Below are positions 24,333 through 33,226 of a DNA stretch of 64,000 nt, piece after piece (within the stretch, counting starts at the first letter, position 1; each line of letters begins with the position of its first letter). The stretch comes from an uncultured Pelagibacteraceae bacterium (GTDB lineage Bacteria; Pseudomonadota; Alphaproteobacteria; Pelagibacterales; Pelagibacteraceae). The stretch lies in contig CACDMX010000004.1 in the NCBI GenBank assembly GCA_902554035.1, forward strand, positions 42,299 to 106,298. The letters run 5' to 3'. Position numbers and translations under genes: made by a program. The notes below the pieces were generated by a model, which was given only the letters and a program-made list of their open reading frames with translations, was not told where the DNA came from and did not search any database.

Positions 24333-25025
24333 TTACAACTGATCTAGTGTAATACCTTTTAAATTTGCTGGAACTGCAATATCCATCATTTTTGGATTTG
24401 CAAGTTTAAGATTATTCATTATTTCAACATATTGATCAACATTATCTACTTGAAGTCTTGGATTTTTATTTTTTTCATCTCCTATAGTTGAAAATTTTCT
24501 GCCATTATAATCATGAGCTGGATAAACCATAGTTTTCTCAGGAAGTTTTAATAATTTATTAAACAATGATTCATATTGAGTTTTTGCGCTCCCATTTTGA
24601 AAATCAGTTCTGCCTGTTCCATTTATTAAAAGGGTATCTCCTGTAAAAACTCTATCATTCATTAGAAAGCTATATGAGCAATCAGTGTGCCCAGGAGTAT
24701 AAATTGTTTTAAGCTCTATTTTATCTATTTGAATTTTGTCATCTTCTTTAACTTTTAAATCTATTACTTCAGATTTAGACTGATCTCCCATAATTTTGGT
24801 ACAATTTGTTCTTTTACTTAATTCATTCAGACCAGTTATATGATCAGCATGAATATGTGTATCAATTACCTTAACCAACTTAAGATTGAGCTCTTTCAAT
24901 ATTTTTATATATTCTTCTGTTTTTTCAATAACAGGATCAATAATCAAAGCCTCTCTACCTATTCCACTAGCTATTATGTACGTATAGGTTGAAGATTTAT
25001 CGTCGAATAATTGATTGAAAATCAT
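24333..25025 (-). CDS. MBL-fold hydrolase, persulfide dioxygenase (ETHE1)-like
   Basis: Start set at 25025 ('MIFNQLFDDKSSTYTY'), the usual opening of the family; the upstream extension is not similar. The 230-residue protein has the metallo-beta-lactamase motif THIHADHITG (56-65) with His57, His59, His113 and Asp130, His171 as further ligands, and 'GTGRTDFQNG' (136-145), a hallmark of ETHE1/persulfide dioxygenases. These oxidise glutathione persulfide to sulfite with one iron. Sulfite could feed the SorAB dehydrogenase at 1-1389. It lies beside cysE and cysK on the minus strand and is divergent from a peroxiredoxin gene. Glyoxalase II is the main alternative. Confidence 0.8.
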   Translation of the reverse strand: MIFNQLFDDKSSTYTYIIASGIGREALIIDPVIEKTEEYIKILKELNLKLVKVIDTHIHADHITGLNELSKRTNCTKIMGDQSKSEVIDLKVKEDDKIQIDKIELKTIYTPGHTDCSYSFLMNDRVFTGDTLLINGTGRTDFQNGSAKTQYESLFNKLLKLPEKTMVYPAHDYNGRKFSTIGDEKNKNPRLQVDNVDQYVEIMNNLKLANPKMMDIAVPANLKGITLDQL

Positions 25026-25048
25026 TAATTTAAAAACATTATAAAAAA

Positions 25049-25077
25049 TTGCATGACAAATCAATCTTGCATATAAT
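25049..25077 (+). promoter_or_regulatory. Sigma-70-type promoter for peroxiredoxin
   Basis: TTGCAT (25049-25054) and a perfect TATAAT (25072-25077) are 17 bases apart, 31 bases before the ATG at 25109, with AGGAG just ahead of the start codon. This is one of the best promoter matches in the window. Confidence 0.6.
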
Positions 25078-25108
25078 TTATTTTTTAAAAACTTATTTAG
25101 GAGAAAAA

Positions 25109-25771
25109 ATGACATTAAAAATAAATAGTGTGGCTCCAGATTTTAAAGCACAAACTCAAGAGGGAGATATCTCTTTTCATGAGTGGCTTGGAGATAGTTG
25201 GGGAGTTTTGTTTTCACATCCAAAAGATTTTACGCCAGTTTGTACAACAGAGCTAGGTGCATTAGCTAAGATGAAACCTGAGTTCGATGCGAGAAATGTA
25301 AAAGTAATTGGTTTGAGTGTTGATCCAGTTTCTGATCACGTAAAATGGTTAGACGATATTAAAGACGTATGTGGAATGAAACCAACTTACCCCATAATAG
25401 CTGATGAAAAATTAGAAGTTGCAAAACTTTATAATATGTTAGAGGGAGATGCTGGAACAACTTCAATGGGACGAACAGCTGTAGATAATGAAACGGTAAG
25501 GACAGTTTATGTTATAAGACCAGATAAAAGAATTGGATTATTTTTAACATACCCAATGACTACAGGCCGAAATTTTGGCGAGATTTTAAGAGCAATTGAC
25601 TCTATGCAGCGTACAGCAAAACATAAAATCGCAACACCTGCTGACTGGAAACCTGGTGAAAAAGTAATCATAGTTCCCAAAGTAACAAACGACGAAGCAA
25701 AAAAAATATATCCAGATGGATGGGAAACTATAAAACCTTACTTAAGAAAAGTACCAGATCCACATAAATAA
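25109..25771 (+). CDS. 1-Cys peroxiredoxin (Prx6/AhpC-TSA family)
   Basis: Start chosen at 25109, with AGGAG 7 bases upstream; the open frame from 25049 covers the promoter. The 220-residue protein carries the peroxidatic 'FTPVCTTELG' motif with Cys45 and the long C-terminal domain ('VIIVPKVTNDEAKK') typical of 1-Cys Prx6-type enzymes. It reduces peroxides in the cytoplasm. A canonical promoter lies upstream and a strong intrinsic terminator lies just downstream, so it is a single-gene transcript. Confidence 0.88.
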   Translation: MTLKINSVAPDFKAQTQEGDISFHEWLGDSWGVLFSHPKDFTPVCTTELGALAKMKPEFDARNVKVIGLSVDPVSDHVKWLDDIKDVCGMKPTYPIIADEKLEVAKLYNMLEGDAGTTSMGRTAVDNETVRTVYVIRPDKRIGLFLTYPMTTGRNFGEILRAIDSMQRTAKHKIATPADWKPGEKVIIVPKVTNDEAKKIYPDGWETIKPYLRKVPDPHK

Positions 25772-25784
25772 ATTTAATATAATT

Positions 25785-25823
25785 AAACCAACAATCTTTT
25801 AATTAAGATTGTTGGTTTTTTTT
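25785..25823 (+). terminator. Rho-independent terminator after peroxiredoxin gene
   Basis: A perfect 14-base-pair stem (25785-25798 with 25805-25818), loop TTAATT, is followed by a run of T bases to 25823. It lies 13 bases after the peroxiredoxin stop. Its T run touches the stop codon of the convergent racemase gene, so it may also act in the other direction. Confidence 0.85.
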
Positions 25824-26517
25824 ATGCCTTATACTTTCTCATAGAAACTTGAGCTAATAATAAATTTGGATCAATGAAAATTTTTGATTCTTTAATTTTT
25901 TTAAAAGATTTGTATGCAAATATTGCTATAGGTAGCTCTGTACAACCAAGAATAATTTTTTTACATTTTAATTTAATTAAAAAATTAACTGCAGGTCTTA
26001 GAATTTTTTCTGCTTCTTTAACTTTACCCATTTTTACATACTTAATTGCTTTATTTACATTTTTTTTTTGTAATTCTTTTCCTGGACTTATAAGTTTATA
26101 ATCTTTATTGAAATATCTACTGTAAACATTGGTTTTTAAAGTTGCTTCAGTGCTTAGCAATCCAATTTTTGAACTTTTTTTACAATTTTTTTTTGTATGC
26201 AGATATACTTCCTTAGGCATACTTATTATTGGAATTTTTATTTTTTTTTTGAGATCATCATACCAGTGATGCGCTGTGTTACATGGTATCACTATAAATT
26301 TACATTTATTTTTTTGAAGTAAATTACATCCTTTAATTAAACTTTTTAAAACATTATAATATTTTTTAAGATTTTCAGGTCTATTTGGAATATTTGATTT
26401 GTTGTAAAGTATAAAAAGTGGATATTTTTGATCAATCTTACCTCTATTTAAAATAGCAAGCTTATTGCAAAAATCCAATCCAGCTTGTGTCCCCATTCCA
26501 CCTAGTATTCCGATCAT
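25822..26517 (-). CDS. Aspartate/glutamate racemase family protein
   Basis: The 231-residue protein opens 'MIGILGGMGTQAGLDFC' and has the two catalytic-Cys motifs of the family, 'VIPCNTAHHW' and 'ILGCTELPIA'. It racemises aspartate, glutamate or a related acidic amino acid without a cofactor. Unusually Lys/Ile-rich but full length. It lies 11 bases downstream of the cupin gene on the same strand and converges with peroxiredoxin. A run of ten T bases near 26241-26250 falls in the coding region. MurI is less likely, since its typical text ('FDSGVGGL') is absent. Confidence 0.8.
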   Translation of the reverse strand: MIGILGGMGTQAGLDFCNKLAILNRGKIDQKYPLFILYNKSNIPNRPENLKKYYNVLKSLIKGCNLLQKNKCKFIVIPCNTAHHWYDDLKKKIKIPIISMPKEVYLHTKKNCKKSSKIGLLSTEATLKTNVYSRYFNKDYKLISPGKELQKKNVNKAIKYVKMGKVKEAEKILRPAVNFLIKLKCKKIILGCTELPIAIFAYKSFKKIKESKIFIDPNLLLAQVSMRKYKA

Positions 26518-26528
26518 AAATTTTTTGA

Positions 26529-26873
26529 TTAAATTGTTTTATTTCTTGATCTCATAAAAACTAAAATTAAACAACCTTTTTCTGTAAATGAGGAATGTTT
26601 TGATCCTGGTTCAAAACTTATGAAATCTCCTTTTTTAAAAACTTTTCCATCAGTATCAATTAACTCACCATCAAGCATATAAAATTCTTCATAATTAACA
26701 TGTTCGTGGGGTACACTTTTAGCACCAGGATCCATTTTCAAAATATAACTTCCTTGGCCTTTTTCTTTTTCATAACTTATTTTATGCCAACTCATACCCT
26801 CGATTGATTTGCCATAATTATCAAAAGGTTCAAATTTTAAACTTAATGGATTAGATATTACTCTTCTTTTCAT
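26529..26873 (-). CDS. Cupin-domain protein
   Basis: A 114-residue single cupin domain: 'YILKMDPGAKSVPHEHVNYEEFYMLDGEL' covers cupin motif 1 with His ligands in 'PHEH' and a Glu, and 'KGDFISFEPGSKHSSF' covers motif 2 with a His. It probably binds one metal. It resembles ChrR-type cupins or small dioxygenase-like regulators. It is co-directional with the racemase gene (11 bases away) and divergent from lysE; no specific role is visible. Confidence 0.75.
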   Translation of the reverse strand: MKRRVISNPLSLKFEPFDNYGKSIEGMSWHKISYEKEKGQGSYILKMDPGAKSVPHEHVNYEEFYMLDGELIDTDGKVFKKGDFISFEPGSKHSSFTEKGCLILVFMRSRNKTI

Positions 26874-26924
26874 AAATTAATAAAATATACTTTTTATTTT
26901 AATTAGAAATTATAAAAGAAACAA

Positions 26925-27539
26925 ATGGAATTTTTAATACTCGGTTTTTTAACAGGTCTTAGCTTAATTCTTGCAATTGGAGCACAAAATATTTTTGTTA
27001 TAGAACAGGGATTAAAGAGGCAACATGTTTTTTTAGTGTGTTTAATTTGCTCTATATCAGATCTAATTCTGATTTTTTTAGGAATTTTCCTTTTTGAATA
27101 TTTTAAAATTTACTTCACAAAAAGTATTGAATTAATATTTAATTTATTACTTTTTATTTTTTTAATTTATTTTATTTATAATAAAATAAGGTCTTTATAT
27201 AAAAATTCAGAAATTAAGTTTGAAAATATTACTTTATCTTTAAAAAATATAATAGTTAAAACTCTTGGGTTTACTTATTTGAATCCACATGTTTATTCTG
27301 ACACAGTATTTTTTTTAGGAAATTTTTCAAAGAATTTTTTAATTACTAATAAATATTTTTTTGGAATAGGTGCCTCAATTGCATCTTTTTTATTTTTTTT
27401 TTTATTAGGTTATTTAGCAAAATTTTTCTCAAACTATTTAATTAATTCAAATGCTTGGAAGGTCATAAACTTTTTTATTATAATATTTATGACTGTTTTA
27501 TCTAGCTATGTATTTATGGATATTTTAGATTTAGTTTGA
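26925..27539 (+). CDS. LysE family amino acid exporter
   Basis: The 204-residue membrane protein starts 'MEFLILGFLTGLSLILAIGAQNIFVIEQGLKR', the LysE/ArgO signature, and has about six hydrophobic segments. 'LNPHVYSDTVFFLG' in the middle is the second family motif. It likely exports basic or other amino acids across the inner membrane. It overlaps the convergent hisD-like gene by 9 bases at its 3' end. The nearby racemase and cupin genes on the other strand may relate to amino acid metabolism, but that is weak context. Confidence 0.8.
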   Translation: MEFLILGFLTGLSLILAIGAQNIFVIEQGLKRQHVFLVCLICSISDLILIFLGIFLFEYFKIYFTKSIELIFNLLLFIFLIYFIYNKIRSLYKNSEIKFENITLSLKNIIVKTLGFTYLNPHVYSDTVFFLGNFSKNFLITNKYFFGIGASIASFLFFFLLGYLAKFFSNYLINSNAWKVINFFIIIFMTVLSSYVFMDILDLV

Positions 27540-28817
27540 AAACCCATATTTTCTTAATCTTACATCGCCTGTTCTTGCATGAGCTTCCATGCCTTCGTAC
27601 CTTGAAATTCTTGCTGCCGCTGCGCCAACTTCTTTAGTAGATTCTTTTGTCATCCTTTGAAAACTTAATGTTTTAATAAATTTACCAACAAACAAACCTC
27701 CCGTATATCTTCCAGCACCTTTAGTTGGAAGAATATGATTAGTTCCTGAACATTTATCACCATAAGCAACTGTTGTTTCTTCACCAATAAATAAAGATCC
27801 ATAATTTTTTAATCTATCGTGAAACCATTTCAAATTTTTAGTTTGTACTTCTAGATGTTCTGGGGCGTACTCATCACTTATCTTAGCCATATCTTCATCG
27901 GTATCACAAAGAATTACTTCACCGTAATCTTTCCAGGCTGCTTCTGCGCTCATTCTCGGAACCTCGGGTAACTCTGCAATTAATTCTGGCATTCTTTTTA
28001 TTACATCTTCTGCAACTTTCTTACTTGTCGTGAATAACCAAGCTGGAGAATTATATCCATGTTCTGCTTGGCCAACTAAATCAACGGCAACTATTTCTGG
28101 ATCTGCTGTTTCGTCGGCTATCACAGCAATTTCAGTAGGTCCTGCAAATAAATCAATTCCAACTTTACCAAACAAAATTCTTTTTGCTTCTGCAACAAAT
28201 TGATTACCTGGACCAACTAAAATATCAGCTGGTGAGTTACCAAACATTCCATAAGTCATTGCAGCAATAGCTGGAACACCTCCTAAATTTAATATTACAT
28301 CTGCTCCACAAAGATCTGCTGTATAAACAATAGCAGGATGTGCACCAACGCCTTCTTTAGGGGGACTACATGCAATAATATTTTTAACTCCAGCAACCTT
28401 AGCAGTTGTTACACTCATAACTGCAGATGCTATATGAGCGTACCTCCCACCAGGAATATAACATCCAGCCGTATTTACTGGAATTAACTTTTGTCCCGCG
28501 TATAAACCTTTTGAAAGTTCTACCTCAAAATCTTGTCCATAATTTTTTAATTGAGCTTCAGCAAATTTCCTTACTCTATCATAGGAAAATTTAATATCGT
28601 CTTTTGTTTTTTGATCTAAGTTTTTTTGAATTTCTTCAATTTTTTTTTTAGAAACAATAATATCACCATCATATTTATCGAATTTTTTTGTAAGTTCTTT
28701 ACAACCATCTTCTCTTGATTTTTCTAGATCATTAAGAAGATTTTGAACTATTTCTCTTGTTTTTACATCGTCCGTTGATGAGGTCTTCGGTGATTTTTTT
28801 AAGTATTTAATTGCCAT
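27531..28817 (-). CDS. HisD-family dehydrogenase, probably not histidine-biosynthetic (HpsN-like)
   Basis: The 428-residue protein has the histidinol dehydrogenase fold and zinc ligands: Gln and His in 'VGQAEHGY', Asp in 'YGDKCSGTNH' and His in 'MEAHARTGD'. Features differ from biosynthetic HisD: 'LPTKGAGRYTGGLFVGKFIKT' replaces the usual 'LPTGGxARxxSGLSVxDF'. This variant is what I recall for sulfopropanediol dehydrogenase (HpsN) and other catabolic HisD-like enzymes, so it may oxidise DHPS or another polyol. No his genes flank it. It lies in a group with Pta, 28 bases downstream of it, and may share a transcript. The exact substrate is uncertain. Confidence 0.75.
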   Translation of the reverse strand: MAIKYLKKSPKTSSTDDVKTREIVQNLLNDLEKSREDGCKELTKKFDKYDGDIIVSKKKIEEIQKNLDQKTKDDIKFSYDRVRKFAEAQLKNYGQDFEVELSKGLYAGQKLIPVNTAGCYIPGGRYAHIASAVMSVTTAKVAGVKNIIACSPPKEGVGAHPAIVYTADLCGADVILNLGGVPAIAAMTYGMFGNSPADILVGPGNQFVAEAKRILFGKVGIDLFAGPTEIAVIADETADPEIVAVDLVGQAEHGYNSPAWLFTTSKKVAEDVIKRMPELIAELPEVPRMSAEAAWKDYGEVILCDTDEDMAKISDEYAPEHLEVQTKNLKWFHDRLKNYGSLFIGEETTVAYGDKCSGTNHILPTKGAGRYTGGLFVGKFIKTLSFQRMTKESTKEVGAAAARISRYEGMEAHARTGDVRLRKYGFSN

Positions 28818-28845
28818 AAATTTTAAAAAGTTTTTAAATCATTAA

Positions 28846-29757
28846 TTAATCTAATGCAACTACTGCTGCAGCAATAGAAGCAAGTCTCGCTGGTGCATCA
28901 TCTGATCTACTTGTTATTACTACTGGAACCTTGCCACCTATTACAACTCCAGCAGCACAAGCACCCATAAAATAAACCATCATTTTGACTAAACCATTAC
29001 CCGTTTCAACACCTGGCACTAAGATTATATCAGCTTGACCTGCAACAGAGTTATTAACACCTTTAATTGCCGCTGATTTTTTTGATATGCTGTTATCAAA
29101 TGCAAGTGGACCAAAAACATCAGCATTTAAATTTTCTTTTTTGCTTAATTCAGTAATATCTTTTGCATCTAAAGAACTTTGAACACTCTCAAGAACCTCT
29201 TCTGTTGCTGAAAGAACAGCAACTTTTGGTCTTGAGATTCCAATTCTATGAGAAAAATCAATAACATTTCTTAATATATGCATTTTTGTTTTTATATTCG
29301 GCAAAACATTTAATGCTCCATCTGTTATTATTAATGGCTTATCATTTTTGTCTAAAGTCATATGCCAAATATGACTTAATCTTGTTTTTCCCAGCAAATT
29401 ATATTCTTTCTTAATTACTTCTTTCATTAAAACATCAGTATGAATATGACCTTTAACAATTATTTTTACTTTTTCATTAGACGCTAATTTAGCAGCAATT
29501 TTTGCAGTATTATTTTCAACTGGTTCATGAATAATTTCATATTTAGAAATATCAAACTTTAAATCTTCTGCACAATTCTCTATTTCTTTTTTATCACCAA
29601 TTAAAACTGGAATAATTAAATCTTCGTTAACTGCGTCCATTACCGATATCATTGGCAAAGGTTTTCCAGCATTTACAATGGCAGCTGTTACACCTTTTTT
29701 TTTATGTGCAACATTCAGTAAGTTATCTGGACAAATTATTTCTTTATTTGACAGCAT
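28846..29757 (-). CDS. Phosphate acetyl/butyryltransferase
   Basis: The 303-residue protein matches the Pta/Ptb family: 'VTAAIVNAGKPLPMISVMDAV' at the start, 'KGHIHTDVLMKEVIKKEYNLL' centrally and 'DIILVPGVETGNGLVKMMVYF' and 'VVIGGKVPVVITSRSDD' at the end. It interconverts acyl phosphate and acyl-CoA. In taurine and other sulfonate degradation pathways a Pta converts the acetyl phosphate made by Xsc to acetyl-CoA, which fits the taurine genes at 41-48 kb. The alternative is phosphotransacetylase for acetate or phosphobutyryltransferase. Divergent from the BASS transporter gene (29820). Confidence 0.8.
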   Translation of the reverse strand: MLSNKEIICPDNLLNVAHKKKGVTAAIVNAGKPLPMISVMDAVNEDLIIPVLIGDKKEIENCAEDLKFDISKYEIIHEPVENNTAKIAAKLASNEKVKIIVKGHIHTDVLMKEVIKKEYNLLGKTRLSHIWHMTLDKNDKPLIITDGALNVLPNIKTKMHILRNVIDFSHRIGISRPKVAVLSATEEVLESVQSSLDAKDITELSKKENLNADVFGPLAFDNSISKKSAAIKGVNNSVAGQADIILVPGVETGNGLVKMMVYFMGACAAGVVIGGKVPVVITSRSDDAPARLASIAAAVVALD

Positions 29758-29819
29758 TTTTATTATTTTTTTTTATATATAATTTCAAATGTGTATATAG
29801 TAAGTTAAAATGTCTTAAA

Positions 29820-30668
29820 ATGGAAATTGTAATAAAAATTGCCCCAATATCATTAGCTTTAATAATGTTAGCTCTCGGAATGGGATTGACAATACGAGAT
29901 TTTACCAGAGTAATAAAACAACCGGGAGATTTTATAGTTGGCCTTATCTGTCAGCTAGTTTTTTTGCCTGTAATTGCTTTTGCTTTAGTATTTATGTTAA
30001 ATGTTCCAGTAGAATTAGCAGTTGGTTTAATGATTATAGCTGCTGCACCAGGAGGGGTTACTTCTAATATTTTAACCAAATTTGCAAATGGAGATGTGGC
30101 TCTTTCAATATCTCTAACCGCAGTTATTAGTTTATTAAGCATAATAACTGTCCCTTTTATAATTTTTAAATCTATAGATTTTTTAAATGCATCAGCTAAT
30201 ACAAATCAAATTTCAATGATTGGTATATCTTTAAAAATGTTTTTAGTTGTGACTTTGCCAGTAGTTTTAGGAATGATTATAAGAAGGTTAGCAAATAATT
30301 TTATTTCTTCTAACGAAAAAGTTATTCAAACTATTTCATTAATTCTATTTCTAATTGTTCTTTTTGGAGCAATAATCCAGGAAAGAAATAATATTATACC
30401 ATATTTAATGAAAGCAGGAACAATAACTTTGCTGTTAAATATAATCATGATGTTTGTTGGTTTTTACGCTGGAAAATTTTTTGCAACAGGAATAGAACAA
30501 AGAAAATGTATTTCTCTTGAATGCGGTCTTCAAAATGGAACTTTGGCTATATTTGTTGCAACGCAGATTTTTAATGATGTTACTTATATTATTCCCGCTG
30601 CCATATATTCTTTAATAATGTTTGCCACATCTTTAATTTTTGTTTTTTTGATCAAAAAAACAAAGTAA
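29820..30668 (+). CDS. Bile acid:sodium symporter (BASS) family transporter
   Basis: Start set at 29820 ('MEIVIKIAPISLALIML'), giving 282 residues; an upstream extension crosses the divergent Pta gene. About nine hydrophobic helices are visible, with the family motifs 'APGGVTSNILTKFANGD' and 'ECGLQNGTLAIFVA'. BASS proteins are sodium-coupled importers of organic acids (pyruvate, glycolate, bile acids, pantoate). The substrate is unknown. The stop overlaps the ATG of the downstream PhyH dioxygenase gene (TAATG), so import and oxidation of one compound is plausible. A paralogue is at 55396-56241. Confidence 0.85.
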   Translation: MEIVIKIAPISLALIMLALGMGLTIRDFTRVIKQPGDFIVGLICQLVFLPVIAFALVFMLNVPVELAVGLMIIAAAPGGVTSNILTKFANGDVALSISLTAVISLLSIITVPFIIFKSIDFLNASANTNQISMIGISLKMFLVVTLPVVLGMIIRRLANNFISSNEKVIQTISLILFLIVLFGAIIQERNNIIPYLMKAGTITLLLNIIMMFVGFYAGKFFATGIEQRKCISLECGLQNGTLAIFVATQIFNDVTYIIPAAIYSLIMFATSLIFVFLIKKTK

Positions 30669-31495
30669 TGTCTTCCTTGTCATCAGCTCAACTTAAACAA
30701 TATAAAGATGAAGGATACGTTTCCCCAATAGATGCTTTATCAAAAGATGAAGCTTTAGAAATAAGGGAGGAAATTGAATTAATAGAAAAAAAATGGCCAA
30801 AAGAAATTGAAGGTCTAGGGAGAAATTATATTCATTTAATTTCACCAGTTTTCGATAAAGTAAGTCATAATCCAAAAATACTAGACGCTGTAGAAAGTAT
30901 TATTGGCAGAGATATACTTATTTGTGGAACAACTCTATTTATAAAAAATCCAAATGAAAAAGGGTTTGTAAGCTTTCACCAAGATGCAAAATATATTGGT
31001 TTAGAACCCCATAATTGGGTAACTGCATGGATTGCAGTTACAGATGCAAATGAGGAAAATGGCTGTATGAGGATGTGGTCTGGATCTCATAAAGATGAAC
31101 TAAAATATCATAATCAAAAGTTTGATGAAAACAATTTATTGACTAGAGGGCAAACAGTTGAGAACGTACCAATAAAAGAAACTAGCCCAGTTATTCTTAA
31201 AGCTGGTCAAATGTCTTTGCATCATCCTACTATTGTACATGGTTCTGGTTTGAATAGAAGTAATGATAGAAGAATTGGATTTGTTATTCAGAGCTACATA
31301 GGTAGCAATGTAAATCAAGTTTTAGGTAAAATGTATGTGCAACAAGCAAGAGGAAAAGACAATTATAGTTATCATAAGCATGTAACTAGGGCAAAGGAAC
31401 TAATGAACAAAAAAAATATCGAGATAAGAGATAAGGCCAATAAAGAATTATCAAAAATTTTTTATAGTGGATCAAGTAAGATTGGGAAATATTAA
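30668..31495 (+). CDS. PhyH-family Fe(II)/2-oxoglutarate dioxygenase
   Basis: A 275-residue dioxygenase with HxD at H104/D106 ('SFHQDAKY'), distal H191 ('TIVHGSGLNRS') and R202 for 2-oxoglutarate. The 'NWVTAWIAVTDANEENGCM' strand is typical of PhyH-type enzymes, including ectoine hydroxylase and chlorinating or amine-oxidising relatives. It overlaps the BASS transporter stop by one base, so the two are one unit. Substrate not predictable; probably what the transporter brings in. It differs from the PhyH protein at 2186-3022 in sequence apart from the triad. Confidence 0.8.
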   Translation: MSSLSSAQLKQYKDEGYVSPIDALSKDEALEIREEIELIEKKWPKEIEGLGRNYIHLISPVFDKVSHNPKILDAVESIIGRDILICGTTLFIKNPNEKGFVSFHQDAKYIGLEPHNWVTAWIAVTDANEENGCMRMWSGSHKDELKYHNQKFDENNLLTRGQTVENVPIKETSPVILKAGQMSLHHPTIVHGSGLNRSNDRRIGFVIQSYIGSNVNQVLGKMYVQQARGKDNYSYHKHVTRAKELMNKKNIEIRDKANKELSKIFYSGSSKIGKY

Positions 31496-31497
31496 TT

Positions 31498-31605
31498 TTA
31501 TAATAAAGTTATTCCATTTTTTAAAAAGTATACAGCTAGGATAAAAACCAACGATATATAAATTATAAAATAGATCGTATATTTAATGTATTTTTTAATT
31601 TTCAT
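31498..31605 (-). CDS. Short single-pass membrane peptide, unknown
   Basis: A 35-residue ORF: a basic N-terminus 'MKIKKYIKY' followed by a hydrophobic helix 'IYFIIYISLVFILAVYFL' and a short tail. It begins 9 bases after the stop of the bcp gene on the same strand, and its 3' end lies 2 bases from the convergent PhyH gene. It fits a membrane anchor peptide, but AT-rich DNA readily gives hydrophobic short ORFs, so coding status is only moderately supported. Confidence 0.4.
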   Translation of the reverse strand: MKIKKYIKYTIYFIIYISLVFILAVYFLKNGITLL

Positions 31606-31614
31606 TATAAATAT

Positions 31615-32076
31615 CTAAATATTTCTTAATTCATCTAAAACCTCTTTAGCATGATCCTTTACTCTAACATTAGACCATATTTTAGAAATTTTTCCTTTTG
31701 AATTTATTAAGAAAGTAGATCTAACGATCCCCATAAATTTTTTTCCTAAAAACGATTTTTTGCCCCAGACACCGTATTTTTTAATAACTTTTAGATCTTC
31801 ATCGGATAATAGATCAAACTTTAATTTATATTTTTTTTTAAATTTTATATGACTTTCAATACTATCCTTTGATATTCCTAAAACAATCGCATTATTTTTT
31901 AATATAATATTATTTAATTTACTAAAATCTTTAGACTCCAAAGTACAGCCAGGAGTATCATCTTTAGGATAAAAATATAAAATTATATTTTTCTTAATTT
32001 TACTTAGTTCAAATAATTTTCCATTTGTGCTCTGAAGTTTAAAATTCGGAGCTTTAGCATTTTCTTTTAATTTCAT
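31615..32076 (-). CDS. bcp: Peroxiredoxin of the Bcp/PrxQ family without resolving Cys
   Basis: The 153-residue thioredoxin-fold protein has the PrxQ signature 'DDTPGCTLESKDFSKL', with peroxidatic Cys44. In most Bcp proteins a resolving Cys stands five residues later (position 49 here); it is Lys, so this is a 1-Cys member that needs an external thiol. The rest ('AIVLGISKDSIESHIKFKKK', 'GKKFMGIVRSTFLI') is standard. It reduces peroxides in the cytoplasm. It stands alone before a small membrane peptide. Confidence 0.85.
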   Translation of the reverse strand: MKLKENAKAPNFKLQSTNGKLFELSKIKKNIILYFYPKDDTPGCTLESKDFSKLNNIILKNNAIVLGISKDSIESHIKFKKKYKLKFDLLSDEDLKVIKKYGVWGKKSFLGKKFMGIVRSTFLINSKGKISKIWSNVRVKDHAKEVLDELRNI

Positions 32077-32162
32077 AGCTCTTAGATATATATTTAATTA
32101 AATGTGTCAATGGGGCTCATTGTTTATTTAATTTCAAATAATTATTATAAATTATAATTAAG

Positions 32163-33224
32163 TTAATTTTTTTCCATTAACCATAGAGCATCTTGACTTA
32201 AAAAATATAACTTTCCTGTTTTTGGATGTACTTGTATATCTCTGATTCTACCAATTTTATTTTTGAATATTATTTTTTCCTTAATATTTTTTTTGTCTGA
32301 AAAATCTATTTTTCTTAGAGATTTATCTTTCAAAGAAGTTATTAGAGCATGTCCGTTCCAATCATTAAATTCTTTACCCTTGTAAATCGCTATGGCACTA
32401 GTAGCTATAGATGGAACCCAATATTGAATTGCTTTTGTAAATCCAGGTTTCCACTTTGGTCCAATTTTTGTCCCACTGTAATTTTTTCCTCCCCAACCTA
32501 AAATTTTCCAACCATAATTTTCTCCCTTTTTAACTTCTCCAAACCAATCCCCACCCCTTGGTCCGTGGTTACTTATATAAATTTTTCTATCAAAAGGAGA
32601 CAAAGTTAGACCTTGGGGATTTCTGACACCTATTTGGTAAATTTCAGGTAACCATTCTTTTTTATTTAAAAATTTAGGATTATCTTTTGGAATACTGCCA
32701 TCTAAATGTATTCTTATAATACTGCCTGGATGTTTTGATCCATCTTGAGCAATCATTCCTTTTCCTCTTTCTCCTACTGAAGCAAACAAATAATTATCTT
32801 TTATCGCAAGTCTTGAACCAAAGTGATACCCAGAATCAATCGGAGGATCCGCACGAAAAATATTAGAAAAACCTATTGTTTCATCATTAAAGTATCCTTT
32901 TGCTATTGAAGTACTAGATTTCCAATTTCCTCTATTTTCTGTATAGGAGATCCAAACATTTTTATTTTGATATAAAATATCTAGTAAACCACCCTGTCCG
33001 TGCTCTAAGAAATCTAAATCATGTTTTATTATTTTGACGTTTTTGGATTTTAAATTTAAAAGTTTTATTTTTCCACCTATTTCGGTAATTAATATTTTAT
33101 CATCATTAACAAATGTAGAGCCCCATGGTTTATCAAGAGGAAAAATTTTTGTAAAATTATATTCATCTGCATTTATAATTTGCGCATAAAATAAAAAAAA
33201 AATTACTAATATTTTTATTTTCAT
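32163..33224 (-). CDS. PQQ-dependent aldose sugar dehydrogenase (YliI/Asd-like) with signal peptide
   Basis: The 353 residues begin with a signal peptide (1-19) and then form the six-bladed glucose/sorbosone dehydrogenase beta-propeller: 'EHGQGGLLDILY' (about 70-81), 'YHFGSRLAI' , 'ASVGERG', 'GVRNPQGLTL', 'NHGPRGGDWFGE', 'GENYGWKILGWG'. Family members oxidise aldose sugars in the periplasm with PQQ (or another quinone) bound at the propeller. No PQQ synthesis genes are in the window. It lies 2 bases downstream of the Ldh2 gene, so they are in one transcript with the glycan genes that follow upstream. Enzyme activity cannot be verified by sequence alone. Confidence 0.78.
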   Translation of the reverse strand: MKIKILVIFFLFYAQIINADEYNFTKIFPLDKPWGSTFVNDDKILITEIGGKIKLLNLKSKNVKIIKHDLDFLEHGQGGLLDILYQNKNVWISYTENRGNWKSSTSIAKGYFNDETIGFSNIFRADPPIDSGYHFGSRLAIKDNYLFASVGERGKGMIAQDGSKHPGSIIRIHLDGSIPKDNPKFLNKKEWLPEIYQIGVRNPQGLTLSPFDRKIYISNHGPRGGDWFGEVKKGENYGWKILGWGGKNYSGTKIGPKWKPGFTKAIQYWVPSIATSAIAIYKGKEFNDWNGHALITSLKDKSLRKIDFSDKKNIKEKIIFKNKIGRIRDIQVHPKTGKLYFLSQDALWLMEKN

Positions 33225-33226
33225 TT

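Noticed and set aside
27531..28817. HisD as a histidine biosynthesis enzyme
   Set aside because: Motifs near the C-terminus differ from biosynthetic HisD and no his genes are adjacent, so I name it only as HisD-family.
29652..29819. Upstream extension of the BASS transporter frame
   Set aside because: It lies in the divergent phosphotransacetylase gene and does not resemble a BASS N-terminus; the ATG at 29820 fits the family start.
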